Assembly (NCBI GenBank): GCA_012735215.1
Contig: JAAYHX010000006.1
Location: 81,656-145,655 of the forward strand
Direction: 5' to 3'
Length of the DNA: 64,000 bases
DNA from: Tissierellia bacterium
GTDB taxonomy: Bacteria; Bacillota; Clostridia; Tissierellales; Tepidimicrobiaceae
Under the pieces are notes generated by a model that did not search any database, had not been told where the DNA came from, and saw only the letters and a program-made list of their open reading frames with translations. This document shows, one piece after another, positions 17,858 through 27,360 of this stretch (its first letter is position 1; every line of letters begins with the position of its first letter). The translations under genes were made by a program, and so were the position numbers.

Positions 17858-19237
17858 GTGGATAGAGATAATAGGAGTAATAGAAGATGGTGGATTGCCC
17901 CAAGCATACTAGGATTGGCTCTAATACTGTCTGTGGCTTGGGGATATAGGGAATATACCGTAAGAAAGGATATGGAAGTTACACTGGAAAATGCCTATCA
18001 AAGGCTATTCTTCGATGTAAAAAAACACGTAGAAAACGTGCAAACTAACCTTTCCAAGGCTATGGTAGCTAACTCTAGAGAGCAAAATGTTCTGCTTCTA
18101 TCTCAGATAATGAATGAAGCCTACTTTGCTCAGGATAAGCTAGCCCAGCTACCTGTACCTCAAGCAGATATTGCCAAGACTGAAAAGTTCTTAAACCAGG
18201 CAGCTGACTACAGCTATTATCTAATTAGAACCCATTTAGATGGAAAACCATTGACCAATGAACAGAGGGGACAGTTAGCAAACTTACAGGAAAACTCTGC
18301 TGCATTTAATAAGGAATTAACAGAACTTCAAGCACAGCTAGCAAAAGACAACTTTGTAATAGGTTCCCTCAGTAAAAGACAAACCACAAAGGTACGAAAA
18401 GGAAATGAAAACATATTCCAGACTACTCTAGTAAACATAGACAAAAATATGGCCAAAGTTCCAAGACTAATATATGATGGTCCCTTTGCAGATGAGATGA
18501 TAGACAGAAAGCCAGTAGGATTAACAGGGCAGAATATATCTAGAGAAAGGGCAATGAGCATTGCTAAAAGTTTTTTTGGGTCAAATAAGGTCAGCAAGAT
18601 TACCCCTTTTGAAGAAGGTAAGCATATAGATGAAATAGCAATTCCTTCCTACACCTTTAGTATACAGCCATCAAATGCAAAGGATGCAACTGCATACATT
18701 GGTATATCTAAAAAAGGTGGCCATGTAATATGGATGAGAAATGCAAGGCCTCTAGGCCAGGAAAAATTAACCATAGAGCAAGCTCAAAGGAAGGCTTTAG
18801 AGTTTTTGGAGGCAAAAGGATTCAAGAATATGGAACCTAATTACAATCAAAAATATGATGGTGGAGTCTTGTTTAACTTTGTACTGACAGAAGACAATGT
18901 GACCATATACCCAGACCTTATAAAGGTAAAAGTGGCCTTAGATAATGGGGAGATAGTAGGATTTGACGCTGTCCAATTCTATTCATATCATCAAGATAGA
19001 AATATAAGTAAGCCAAAGCTATCCCTAGAGGAGGCTAGGAACAAACTTAGAGATGATTTTGAAGTAAATTCACAAAGGCTGGCTATAATACCTAAGGGAA
19101 AAGATGAAGTAATGTGCTATGAATTTAAAGGAAAGTACATGAATGGAGATTTCATAATATATGTAAACGCAGATAATGGTAAAGAAGAAGATGTATTGCA
19201 ATTGGTGATAGACGAAAATGGAACCCTAACATTCTAG
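17858..19237 (+). CDS. ypeB: Germination protein YpeB
   Basis: YpeB stabilises and localises SleB in the dormant spore. The protein has one N-terminal membrane anchor (WIAPSILGLALILSVAWGY), a coiled-coil-rich region, and C-terminal PepSY-like repeats (about 220-450, for example ISRERAMSIAKSFF and LSLEEARNKLRDDF). The GTG start follows AGGAGGTGA. It forms a two-gene operon with sleB and is closed by a hairpin terminator. Confidence 0.93.
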   Translation: MDRDNRSNRRWWIAPSILGLALILSVAWGYREYTVRKDMEVTLENAYQRLFFDVKKHVENVQTNLSKAMVANSREQNVLLLSQIMNEAYFAQDKLAQLPVPQADIAKTEKFLNQAADYSYYLIRTHLDGKPLTNEQRGQLANLQENSAAFNKELTELQAQLAKDNFVIGSLSKRQTTKVRKGNENIFQTTLVNIDKNMAKVPRLIYDGPFADEMIDRKPVGLTGQNISRERAMSIAKSFFGSNKVSKITPFEEGKHIDEIAIPSYTFSIQPSNAKDATAYIGISKKGGHVIWMRNARPLGQEKLTIEQAQRKALEFLEAKGFKNMEPNYNQKYDGGVLFNFVLTEDNVTIYPDLIKVKVALDNGEIVGFDAVQFYSYHQDRNISKPKLSLEEARNKLRDDFEVNSQRLAIIPKGKDEVMCYEFKGKYMNGDFIIYVNADNGKEEDVLQLVIDENGTLTF

Positions 19238-19242
19238 AAATA

Positions 19243-19268
19243 AAAGAGGGAGCTTATGCTCCTTCTTT
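19243..19268 (+). terminator. Terminator of sleB-ypeB
   Basis: AAAGAGGGAGC (19243-19253) pairs with GCTCCTTCTTT (19258-19268) with one G-U pair and a TTAT loop. Confidence 0.7.
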
Positions 19269-19348
19269 CCAATATGATTCTAATATTAAATATATATTGT
19301 AAATTCCCCATGATACTAATAAAATATAAAAGAAGGGGGAATTTATTT

Positions 19349-20155
19349 ATGGATAACAGACCAATTGGAGTATTTGATTCTGGAATAGGTGGATTGACAG
19401 TACTTAAAGAAATAGCTGAGCAGCTACCAGGAGAAGATGTAGTCTACTTTGGAGATACAGCCAGAATCCCATATGGTTCCAGATCCAAGGAAACAGTAAT
19501 CAGATACTTCCTACAATCAGCAAGATTTCTACTAACAAAAAACATAAAAGCTATAGTAATAGCTTGTAACACAGCCTCTGCAATGGCCATGGAGGAAGCC
19601 CAGAAGGAGTTTGACATACCTATAATTGGAGTAATCGAGCCAGGAGCTAAGGCAGCGGTTGCAGCAACCAAAAATGCTAAAATAGGAGTAATAGGTACAA
19701 AGGGAACCATAAATAGCCAGTCCTATCAGAAAACCATTAGGAGACTCCTCCCTTCAGCCGAAATCATAGGAGTTGCCTGTCCTCTATTTGTTCCCATAGT
19801 GGAAGAAGGCTGGGAAAATTCCGATGTAGCCTTCATGGTGGCTAGGCACTACCTTTTAGAATTAAAGGAGCACAATATTGACTCCATAGTATTAGGATGT
19901 ACCCACTATCCTGCCTTAAGGTATACCATAGATAAGGTATTTGATGGAAAGGTAAACTTAATAAATCCTGCCTATGAAACGGCTAAGGTTGTAAAGGCTA
20001 TGTTAAAGGAAAAGAATATGCTCTCATCCAAACTGGATGATGGGAAGCACTGTTTTTATGTAAGTGATGATCCTGAAAGCTTCAAAAGGGTTGGAGGCAA
20101 CATATTAAAGAATGAAATTGAGCAAATTGAAAAAGTTACTATAGAGGAATTATAG
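19349..20155 (+). CDS. murI: Glutamate racemase
   Basis: The enzyme makes D-glutamate for peptidoglycan. Both catalytic cysteines are present, Cys73 in VIACNTASA and the second in LGCTHYPAL, and the N-terminal FDSGIGGLTVLKE carries Asp10. I chose the ATG at 19349 because AGAAGGGGG is placed correctly before it; the frame extends upstream to 19256, but those extra residues lie in and around the ypeB terminator. The length of 268 residues is standard. Confidence 0.95.
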   Translation: MDNRPIGVFDSGIGGLTVLKEIAEQLPGEDVVYFGDTARIPYGSRSKETVIRYFLQSARFLLTKNIKAIVIACNTASAMAMEEAQKEFDIPIIGVIEPGAKAAVAATKNAKIGVIGTKGTINSQSYQKTIRRLLPSAEIIGVACPLFVPIVEEGWENSDVAFMVARHYLLELKEHNIDSIVLGCTHYPALRYTIDKVFDGKVNLINPAYETAKVVKAMLKEKNMLSSKLDDGKHCFYVSDDPESFKRVGGNILKNEIEQIEKVTIEEL

Positions 20156-20178
20156 GCACTTAAGGTGCCTATAATTTA
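20151..20178 (+). terminator. Hairpin after murI
   Basis: TATAGGCAC (20151-20159) pairs with GTGCCTATA (20165-20173) and overlaps the stop codon. Only a short T-rich tail follows, so termination may be weak. Confidence 0.5.
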
Positions 20179-20219
20179 TCTTATACTGCTGAAAGTTAAG
20201 CAATATACCATGTTACAGC

Positions 20220-20477
20220 CTATAAGAAGCTGTAAAGCATACTAAAGTTTTCTCGACAAGCTCTCCAATACAAAATCACCAAATATAATCTAAAATAATT
20301 AAAATAACTTTCTTTTCTAGGGACACTCTTAATGAATTTACCTGCCTGATTTCCAGCATAAGCTCTATATAAAGATTTAATACATAAGCAATATGGAGGA
20401 TCTTTCTCTTGTATTACAGGACATAATAAGACAGAGGTACCATTCTTTTGTCTGATTTTGTGATTTATACTCTGTCA
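20220..20477 (-). pseudogene. Possible gene remnant antisense to the kamA leader
   Basis: On the minus strand a frame of about 80 codons is open from a TGA to the TAG at 20220-20222. Its translation looks like protein (for example CPVIQEKDPPYCLCIK and KSVPRKESYFNYFRLYLV), but there is no ATG, GTG or TTG start with a ribosome binding site. I do not recognise a family. A truncated 3' end of an old gene is the simplest reading; chance openness is possible. Confidence 0.3.
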
Positions 20478-20504
20478 AGCATTTTACAAAAAAGAGGTGT
20501 TTTT

Positions 20505-21764
20505 ATGAGAAAATACAGGGAAATTCAGCTGTGGGAGGGCATTACAAGTAGCCAGTGGATGGACTGGCATTGGCAGGTGAGAAACAGAATAACCGATGTA
20601 AATACCCTAAGGAAAGTCATCAGTATAAGTGAAAAGGAAAAGGCAGATATTGAAAAAGTTCTCAAAAAGTTTCCAATGGGCATAACTCCATACTATGCCA
20701 CATTAATGGATCCAGAGGACCCTGCATGTCCCATAAGAAAGCAGGCAGTGCCTACCATTATGGAAATGAATCACAGCGTAGCAGATATGGAGGACCCATT
20801 AGCAGAAGATGAAGATTCCCCTGTGCCAAGTATAACCCATAGATATCCGGACAGAGTATTATTTCTGATAACTGACCAGTGTTCCATGTACTGTAGGCAC
20901 TGCAGCCGAAGAAGATTTACAGGAAAGAAGAATTCAAGGATATGGAAGGATAGAATAGATAGGGCTATAGACTACATTAGAAATAGACCTGAAGTTAGGG
21001 ATGTACTTTTATCAGGAGGAGATGCTTTACTGGTATCAGACGAAAAATTGGAGTACATAATCAAAGAATTAAGATCAATTCCACATGTGGAAATAATACG
21101 CCTAGGTACTCGTACTCCTGTAGTTTTACCTATGAGAATTACCGATAGTTTAGTAACTATGCTGAAGAAGTACCATCCCATATGGTTAAACACCCATTTT
21201 AATCATCCTAAGGAAGTTAATGAGTATTCTAAGGAAGCCATAGAAAGGCTTGCAGATGCAGGCATTCCATTGGGCAATCAGTCAGTCTTATTAAGAGGGG
21301 TAAATGACTGTCCTCATATAATGAAGGAGTTAGTCCATAAGCTAGTAAAGATGAGAGTGCGACCCTACTATATCTATCAATGTGATCTGTCTATGGGGAT
21401 AGAGCATTTTAGAACTAGAATATCCAAGGGCATAGAGATTATTGAGGCTTTGAGAGGGCACACCTCTGGTTTTGCAGTGCCTACCTTTGTAGTAGATGCC
21501 CCTGGAGGAGGGGGGAAGATTCCTGTAATGCCTCAATACCTAATAAGTCAATCGCCCACCAAGGTAGTATTGAGAAACTATGAGGGCTTGATCACTACTT
21601 ATACAGAACCTCAGTACATTGAGGAGCCCTGCAAATGCTCAACTTGTGCTGGAGAAGGGGGAAAAGTTACCACTGGCGTAGCTAAAATACTTGAAGGAGA
21701 AGAAGTAAAACATATTGAGCCTAAGGAACTTGAAAGGAAGAAGAGAAGGACTATAGAATACTAA
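20505..21764 (+). CDS. kamA: L-lysine 2,3-aminomutase (radical SAM, PLP)
   Basis: The enzyme converts L-lysine to L-beta-lysine using S-adenosylmethionine, a [4Fe-4S] cluster and PLP. The cluster motif is [13 protein letters not shown]. The PLP lysine lies in the PGGGGK motif, and the two Asp residues that hold lysine in the Clostridium subterminale enzyme are present (YQCDLSMG and VVDAPGGGG), which argues against a glutamate 2,3-aminomutase. I chose the ATG at 20505 with GAGGTG upstream; the upstream extension lacks a ribosome binding site. The length of 419 residues fits. No other lysine-fermentation gene or beta-lysine acetyltransferase is adjacent, so the gene stands alone between terminators. 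Confidence 0.92.
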   Translation: MRKYREIQLWEGITSSQWMDWHWQVRNRITDVNTLRKVISISEKEKADIEKVLKKFPMGITPYYATLMDPEDPACPIRKQAVPTIMEMNHSVADMEDPLAEDEDSPVPSITHRYPDRVLFLITDQCSMYCRHCSRRRFTGKKNSRIWKDRIDRAIDYIRNRPEVRDVLLSGGDALLVSDEKLEYIIKELRSIPHVEIIRLGTRTPVVLPMRITDSLVTMLKKYHPIWLNTHFNHPKEVNEYSKEAIERLADAGIPLGNQSVLLRGVNDCPHIMKELVHKLVKMRVRPYYIYQCDLSMGIEHFRTRISKGIEIIEALRGHTSGFAVPTFVVDAPGGGGKIPVMPQYLISQSPTKVVLRNYEGLITTYTEPQYIEEPCKCSTCAGEGGKVTTGVAKILEGEEVKHIEPKELERKKRRTIEY

Positions 21765-21797
21765 AACAGGTGGATGCTAAGCATTCACCTGTTTTGC
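21763..21797 (+). terminator. Terminator of kamA
   Basis: AAAACAGGTG (21763-21772) pairs with CACCTGTTTT (21786-21795), extended inside by GATGCT and AGCATT. It overlaps the stop codon. Confidence 0.85.
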
Positions 21798-21994
21798 TTT
21801 AGAGGAAATAAACTAACAATCTAAATTTATATAGAAAATATTCAAAAAATTATGGAAATAAGAAAGTTAAGCTTGTCAAAAAGCGCTACCTGTGGTACCA
21901 TATACCTAATACATATAGTACTATAGACCTAGATAATATAGCATAAAAACCTAAGACTCGTAATATTATAGCACTAGTTAAGGGGGGGATAGTC

Positions 21995-23716
21995 ATGGTA
22001 AACAACTTGCAAGTAGATTCTATGGATTTTATCAAGAATCAGTCAAGTGGTATTGCAGATATGTTAATAATAAAGCAAAATGAAATACTGAACCTATTAG
22101 GATACGATATGTCCTTGACAATGTTGTTTAACAACTCATTTAATATAGCAATGATAAGAACTGTATCTGTTAAGGATGAAAGATTAAGCTCTTTACAAAT
22201 ACCACGTACAATTTTTATTAATAAGAGAACCAATCTTCAAATAAAAAGATTAGTAGAGACTAGGGATATATTAGAAAACCATCTTGAGGATTATAAGTTA
22301 GTAGAGGAGATGGAGTCGGAATTATATATACCCCTATTTGGGCCTGCAGATTTAATGGGACTCCCTTCAAGACTTATAGGTTGCCTATATTTAGGTTCAG
22401 CCGGATACAAAAAAGTTTCCCTTAGCAGTATTTCAAGCTTTAAAGTAAGCAATATAATTATGGATATATCCAGGCTACTCCTTTTCAAATACGTAAAACT
22501 AAAAGAACAGGAACACTTGATGGATCTAACAAGCTTATTTGTAGATATTTTAGGAAAGAAAGAGCTGTATCTACCAAGCCATAGCTTTAATGTAGCTAGT
22601 TTAGCAAAAGAAATTGGAATAGCCCTGGGTTACTCTGATGATAAGCTTCGGGAACTTGCCCTAGCAGGCTTACTGCATGATATAGGTAAAACTATGGTAG
22701 ATTCCAATATACTGAGAAAATCTGATAAGCTTTCAGAAGAGGAATATGAAAAGGTAAAGAAACATTCAATATATGGGGAGAGTATTGCAAGATATCTGTT
22801 GAAAGGCAATTTTAAATTTGAAAAGATACCAAGAATAATAAAACACCATCATGAACGCTATGATGGGACAGGTTATCCTGATGGCTTGGAAAAGGAATCG
22901 GTACCTTTTGAAAGCTACATAATAGGTATAGCTGATGCGGTAGATGCCATGATGATGGAACGGCCCTATAAGAAAGCCTACCCATTGGACAAGGTCCTTG
23001 AAGAACTCTATGCTAATAAAGGAAAACAATTCCACCCCCAGTTGGTGGATATTATGGTAACTAGAATTAGCAAGGCACAAAAACAAGTAAAGAAGGAGAT
23101 TTACTCTGGAATTAGCTCCTCATCCCTCATATTGAATCTAGGGGATGAATATAGAATTTTAGAGGGAACTCTTTTTAATTATGGTAGCTATTATGTATTC
23201 GAGCCATTTGCTGATTATGATGTATCTAATATAGATTTGTCTAATATAAACCATATAGAAATTGTAGTAAAAGGGGTGAACAATCTAAATTATTATGAGG
23301 TAAAGCTGGAGGACTTAGAAGACAGACTCTTTTATATTTCTTCTATACAGCTTGTTCCTTCACCTAATTGTTTCAGCCTTAATTGGACCCTTAAGGGACT
23401 TTTATATGAAGCAGATAAAAGGGCAGGATCCTTTATCAACATAGTGAGGATAGGCGGAGATTCAATGCTCTTTTATATTCATAGAGATATGATTAAAGAA
23501 GAGGTCAAGTATGGCCTACCTCTAAAAGTAAAGATCCTATTTGAAGACAGTCATGAGGATATTACAGGTGTTATAGTACGATCCTATAATCTTGGAGCTA
23601 ATAGATATTTTGATTTTAAATATACCAATATTCCTGATTCAAAGAGAGATAGTATTTATAGACAGTTGTTCAGAAAACAAATGGAACTTAGAAAGGCCAT
23701 AGCTAGGTATAGCTAG
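21995..23716 (+). CDS. HD-GYP domain protein, probable cyclic-di-GMP phosphodiesterase, with PilZ-like tail
   Basis: The middle of this 573-residue protein (about 185-350) is an HD-GYP domain: SHSFNVASLAKEIG, LLHDIGK, and the signature HHHERYDGTGYPDG. The N-terminal 180 residues are probably a GAF-like sensor. The last 110 residues (LKVKILFEDSHEDITGVIVRSYN...RQLFRKQMELRKA) resemble the second half of a PilZ domain, which would allow product or substrate sensing, though the canonical RxxxR motif is not obvious. No signal peptide is seen, so the protein is probably cytoplasmic. The ATG follows AAGGGGGGG. It is flanked by terminators and is monocistronic. Confidence 0.82.
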   Translation: MVNNLQVDSMDFIKNQSSGIADMLIIKQNEILNLLGYDMSLTMLFNNSFNIAMIRTVSVKDERLSSLQIPRTIFINKRTNLQIKRLVETRDILENHLEDYKLVEEMESELYIPLFGPADLMGLPSRLIGCLYLGSAGYKKVSLSSISSFKVSNIIMDISRLLLFKYVKLKEQEHLMDLTSLFVDILGKKELYLPSHSFNVASLAKEIGIALGYSDDKLRELALAGLLHDIGKTMVDSNILRKSDKLSEEEYEKVKKHSIYGESIARYLLKGNFKFEKIPRIIKHHHERYDGTGYPDGLEKESVPFESYIIGIADAVDAMMMERPYKKAYPLDKVLEELYANKGKQFHPQLVDIMVTRISKAQKQVKKEIYSGISSSSLILNLGDEYRILEGTLFNYGSYYVFEPFADYDVSNIDLSNINHIEIVVKGVNNLNYYEVKLEDLEDRLFYISSIQLVPSPNCFSLNWTLKGLLYEADKRAGSFINIVRIGGDSMLFYIHRDMIKEEVKYGLPLKVKILFEDSHEDITGVIVRSYNLGANRYFDFKYTNIPDSKRDSIYRQLFRKQMELRKAIARYS

Positions 23717-23734
23717 ACTTCTTATTAGATCTTT

Positions 23735-23771
23735 AATCATGCTTATCATTTTTGAGATAAGCATGATTTTC
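23735..23771 (+). terminator. Terminator of the HD-GYP gene
   Basis: AATCATGCTTATC (23735-23747) pairs perfectly with GATAAGCATGATT (23756-23768), followed by TT. Confidence 0.85.
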
Positions 23772-23883
23772 TTGTTTATATAGGAAAATATCAATGCTTT
23801 TACTACAAACTTTGCACTGAACAAGCACTTGGTGTAATATAATAGTTATCATACATATATTTGAATTATTTTGGAGGTATAAG

Positions 23884-24348
23884 ATGATATTTTCAATCCT
23901 ATTGTTGCTAAAGGTATTGCTATTTATGAGTATAACCAATATAGAACATAATAAGGGGATAATTTTTTTTACTAGCTTGGTAGTAACCCTTCTTATCTTT
24001 AGCCTAGTTCATTTTAGTCAATATAGAAGAAAAAACCTTTTGGGGCTTATTATATATGGGTTTATATCTTTCATTATGTTTGCAGATGTCATGTACTATT
24101 CCCACTTTAACATATTACCAACAGTTAAGTTGCTGGGCCTTATGGGGCAAGTGGGTGCTGTGGGAGATAGTCTTAAGGAACTCTTTACAATTAAGAATGC
24201 TATATTTCTATTGGACCTGCCCTTTATAATATTCTTTGTTATAAAAAGTCCTAGAAATGAATCAAAGGTTTATGATAGAAAAATTAGGTGGGGAGTGCCA
24301 ATATCTCTTTTGGCAGTTCTTGTATGTTTATTGATATTCTTGGCATAA
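23884..24348 (+). pseudogene. Frameshifted LTA-synthase-like protein, N-terminal membrane part
   Basis: This 154-codon frame encodes five hydrophobic segments, the last being VPISLLAVLVCLLIFLA, exactly the membrane anchor expected in front of an LtaS-type sulfatase domain. It then hits TAA at 24346, while the catalytic domain continues in the -1 frame, overlapping by about 60 bases. A one-base deletion near 24330-24347 would explain the break. The ATG at 23884 follows TTGGAGG. The two parts are best read as one gene, broken in this sequence or miscalled there. Confidence 0.65.
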
Positions 24349-26267
24349 AGGAGCTCCTTGGACCTGTCAGCAATCAAGAGTTTTTTTCCTATCACATTAA
24401 GGATATAAAAAGTGCTCTAATAGGTGATGATAAAGCAGAAGGAACAGGTCTTATAATACAAGAGGATTTAGAACAATTGAGTAAAGAAAACAAACAAATT
24501 AAGGGGGAATACACTGGTCTTGGAAAGGGCAAGAACTTAATAGTTATACAAGTAGAAGCCCTACAAAACTTCGTCATAGATCTAGTCTATGAAGGCCAAG
24601 AGATAACTCCCAATTTAAATCGCTTGATAAGGGAAAGTGGAAGCTTCTACTTCGACAACTACTATCAGCATATAGGAAGGGGGAACACCTCCGATGCAGA
24701 ATTTGTAACAAATAACTCTCTCTATCCTGCGTATGACTATCCAACCTATGAAGAATATGCAGATAACACCTTCTATGGGCTGCCTTGGATATTGAGGGAC
24801 AATAAGTATACAGCCTGGGTCTTTCATGGATATAAGAAGGAATTCTGGAATAGGGAGAAGGCCTATGTGAATCTAGGTTTTGAAAGATTTATATCAGAAG
24901 AAGACTATGAATTTACAGAGAAGGAATCCATTGGATTTGGAATAATTGATGAAGTCTTTTTCAGCCAAACCTTAGACTATATAAAGGAGCTGGATAATGT
25001 AGATGAAAATCCCTTTTATGCCTTTATTATCACCCTTACAAGCCATACTCCTTTTAATATGCCTGGACATCTTCAAACCATTAAACTAAGGGAAGAGCAT
25101 ATAAACACCATGCTTGGGAACTATCTACAGGCAATTCATTATGCGGATAAGGCTTTAGGAGAATTCCTTGAGGGACTAAGAAGGGAAGGCTACTATGATA
25201 ATTCAGTAGTTGCTATTTATGGAGATCACTTTGCCATATTTGGAAGTGAGCAAAGGGACAGAGATATTATGTCTGATTTACTAAACAAGCCCTACAACCT
25301 AGGAGATATAATGAATGTACCTCTTATCATTCACATTCCAGGCTTGGAGGATAATAAGACCATAAGCAAAATAGGGAGTCAGCTAGACTTTTTACCTACT
25401 ATATTGAATATTATGGGATACGAGAATCAAAAGGGAATAATGTTTGGAAAGGATCTATTAAACTATGAAGGAGATAATTTTGTAGCACCTTTAGTTTATG
25501 CAGTGAAGGGATCCTTTATAACTGATGATGTGATATTCTACATGTCAAGGGATGGCATATTCAAAAACAGCTATGCCATAGACAGAAAGACTAATGAAAA
25601 AATTGAAGATATAGAATCTTTAAGACCTATATATGAGAAGGTAATAGAAGATATAAATAAGTCTCACTATATATTGAAACATGATTTATTAAAACAGCTA
25701 ATTGAAAGTGGAGGAAAAGCAGATATAGATGGGTTGGAAATTAGCAATCTTCCCTTGGAAGATAGCATACCTAAATGTGTTGATAATCCTATATATCAAC
25801 TTAAGGAAAATACAGTAGCAGGCAAAAGAGTAATTTCTGTAGAGGTTAAATGGGATAGCAATAAGGAAAAGGTCCTTTTAAAGGATGGGACAAATATAGA
25901 TAAGCTGATTCAGTTTATGAAGGATAATAAGGATGTCTATATAGTATTGAGGACTTCTGAAGAGGATGAATCCATTTTTCTTAAGATAAAGGATGATTAC
26001 AAGGAGGTTATAGATAGGCTTATTGTGGAGATGAAAAACTTTGAAAGCCTTGCGGAATTAACTGGTCGTGCTTATAGATATGTAATGCTCAACCTGAACA
26101 GCAACCAGTATTCAGAAGAAGATGTAGTAGAATTCTTAAAGAGGAGTCCTTTGGCGGCAGTTATAGTAGATGGCAATTCTTATAGTAAGTCTCTTGTTGA
26201 AAAAGTAAAGGGAATGAATATACCAGTGTACTTGGATTACAGTTATGAAATGAAAGTAGTACAATAA
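24327..26267 (+). pseudogene. Frameshifted LTA-synthase-like protein, catalytic part
   Basis: This is the extracellular phosphoglycerol-transferase/sulfatase-fold domain of an LtaS-type polyol-phosphate polymerase. Key residues are intact: the nucleophile Thr in GNTSDAEFV, HGYKKEFWNRE, and YGDHFAIFGSEQ. The frame is open from before 24288; the first ATG at 24327 lacks a ribosome binding site, so expression would need the upstream membrane part in another frame. After the sulfatase domain, about 180 further residues (VEVKWDSNKEKVLLKDG to IPVYLDYSYEMKVVQ) resemble the second half of a phosphodiesterase-type TIM barrel, an unusual tail whose assignment is tentative. The catalytic frame is not decayed, which favours a recent lesion or a sequencing error. 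Confidence 0.7.
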
Positions 26268-26288
26268 AAAGCCCTTTTTAGGGCTTTT
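26266..26288. terminator. Terminator between the LtaS-like gene and the SGNH gene
   Basis: AAAAGCCC (26267-26274) pairs with GGGCTTTT (26281-26288) around TTTTTA. It is usable in both directions between convergent genes. Confidence 0.75.
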
Positions 26289-27360
26289 CTTGTTCCTTAA
26301 ACCATTCAACAAAATGTTCCATTAGTATCAGTACTCCACTGTAGTTTAAGTGGGCATCATCTCTAAAGTTTTCATTTGTGAATAGATTTTTTTCTAGGTT
26401 TATCATGTTATAATCTATATAGGATACATTCAGCTCTTTTGCAAAGGCTGCAACCTTTTTGTGGAGCATATGATAGTTATTTATATATTCCATAGATACA
26501 TTAGCAATAGGTGCTGTAACAAACAATATATTAATATTATTATCCCTGCATAGATCAACTATTTTTCTTACATACCCTTTCTGGGTCTCATTAAATTCCC
26601 ATTTAGCACCATCAAAACCAACAAACTGATTTGTTTCATAGTATTCTGATGAAGGTATTACAATATCCGAATATATAAACCCTCTACCCTTATGGTAAGA
26701 TACACCTTCTTTTGGGATAGGTTCGGGATTGGGATTGATATCTTCATCTAGGGTTTGGTTTTTAGTATTACTTATTCTATCAACAACCACTTTCGTCAGG
26801 TTTTTATTCCAATAAGCAAAAACATCCTGCTGATACCTTATTGGCTTAAGGTAGTACTTTATTTTTTCATTTATAGGAAAAACATCTCTTATGAATTCCC
26901 TCCTAAAATCATTATCATCAATGGCAGATATCACAGAGTCTGCCTGTTTCAGGTCAAATTCATCATCCAGCATATCCCAATATATTTCAAATACTACTGT
27001 TCTGGGGCTTTGACTTTCTAGTGCTTTTTTTAATAGATGATAACTTGTATCAGGATGTTGTAAGGGGCTTCCAAGATTGAAGCTATAGGTACCCAATGCC
27101 TTGTCTACTATTTCTGGATCAAAAGTACAATAGGAGTGGGATGATCCTATGAACAGTATATCTAAACTATTTGGAGGCATAGCAAAGTATTCATCCATTG
27201 CCTTTTCAAAATTGGATACTATGACATTTTTATTCTTTATATGCTCATAGTATTTGCCCACTTGGATCAGTATAGCAATCAATAGGAGCATAAAAACTAT
27301 TAATTTTATACATATGGATATTTTCTTTCTAAAACTGGAAGTATATGAATTGACTTGCAT
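26278..27360 (-). CDS. Membrane-anchored SGNH-hydrolase-like protein (AlgX/DltD-like acylation partner)
   Basis: One N-terminal membrane segment (IKLIVFMLLLIAILIQV) anchors an extracellular domain with the SGNH signatures DILFIGSSHSYCTF (nucleophile Ser) and RDDAHLNYSG (catalytic Asp and His). The gene follows and overlaps by 32 bases the MBOAT acyltransferase gene, the usual pairing in alginate, cellulose and teichoic-acid O-acylation systems. The likely role is to transfer acyl groups delivered by the MBOAT protein onto an exported polymer. The polymer is unknown; the neighbouring LtaS-like gene makes a teichoic-acid-type polymer a reasonable guess. Confidence 0.75.
   Translation of the reverse strand: MQVNSYTSSFRKKISICIKLIVFMLLLIAILIQVGKYYEHIKNKNVIVSNFEKAMDEYFAMPPNSLDILFIGSSHSYCTFDPEIVDKALGTYSFNLGSPLQHPDTSYHLLKKALESQSPRTVVFEIYWDMLDDEFDLKQADSVISAIDDNDFRREFIRDVFPINEKIKYYLKPIRYQQDVFAYWNKNLTKVVVDRISNTKNQTLDEDINPNPEPIPKEGVSYHKGRGFIYSDIVIPSSEYYETNQFVGFDGAKWEFNETQKGYVRKIVDLCRDNNINILFVTAPIANVSMEYINNYHMLHKKVAAFAKELNVSYIDYNMINLEKNLFTNENFRDDAHLNYSGVLILMEHFVEWFKEQEKP

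Noticed and set aside
24288..24348. Programmed -1 ribosomal frameshift in the LtaS-like gene
   Set aside because: No slippery heptamer of the X-XXY-YYZ type and no obvious downstream pseudoknot in the overlap; a simple indel is more likely.
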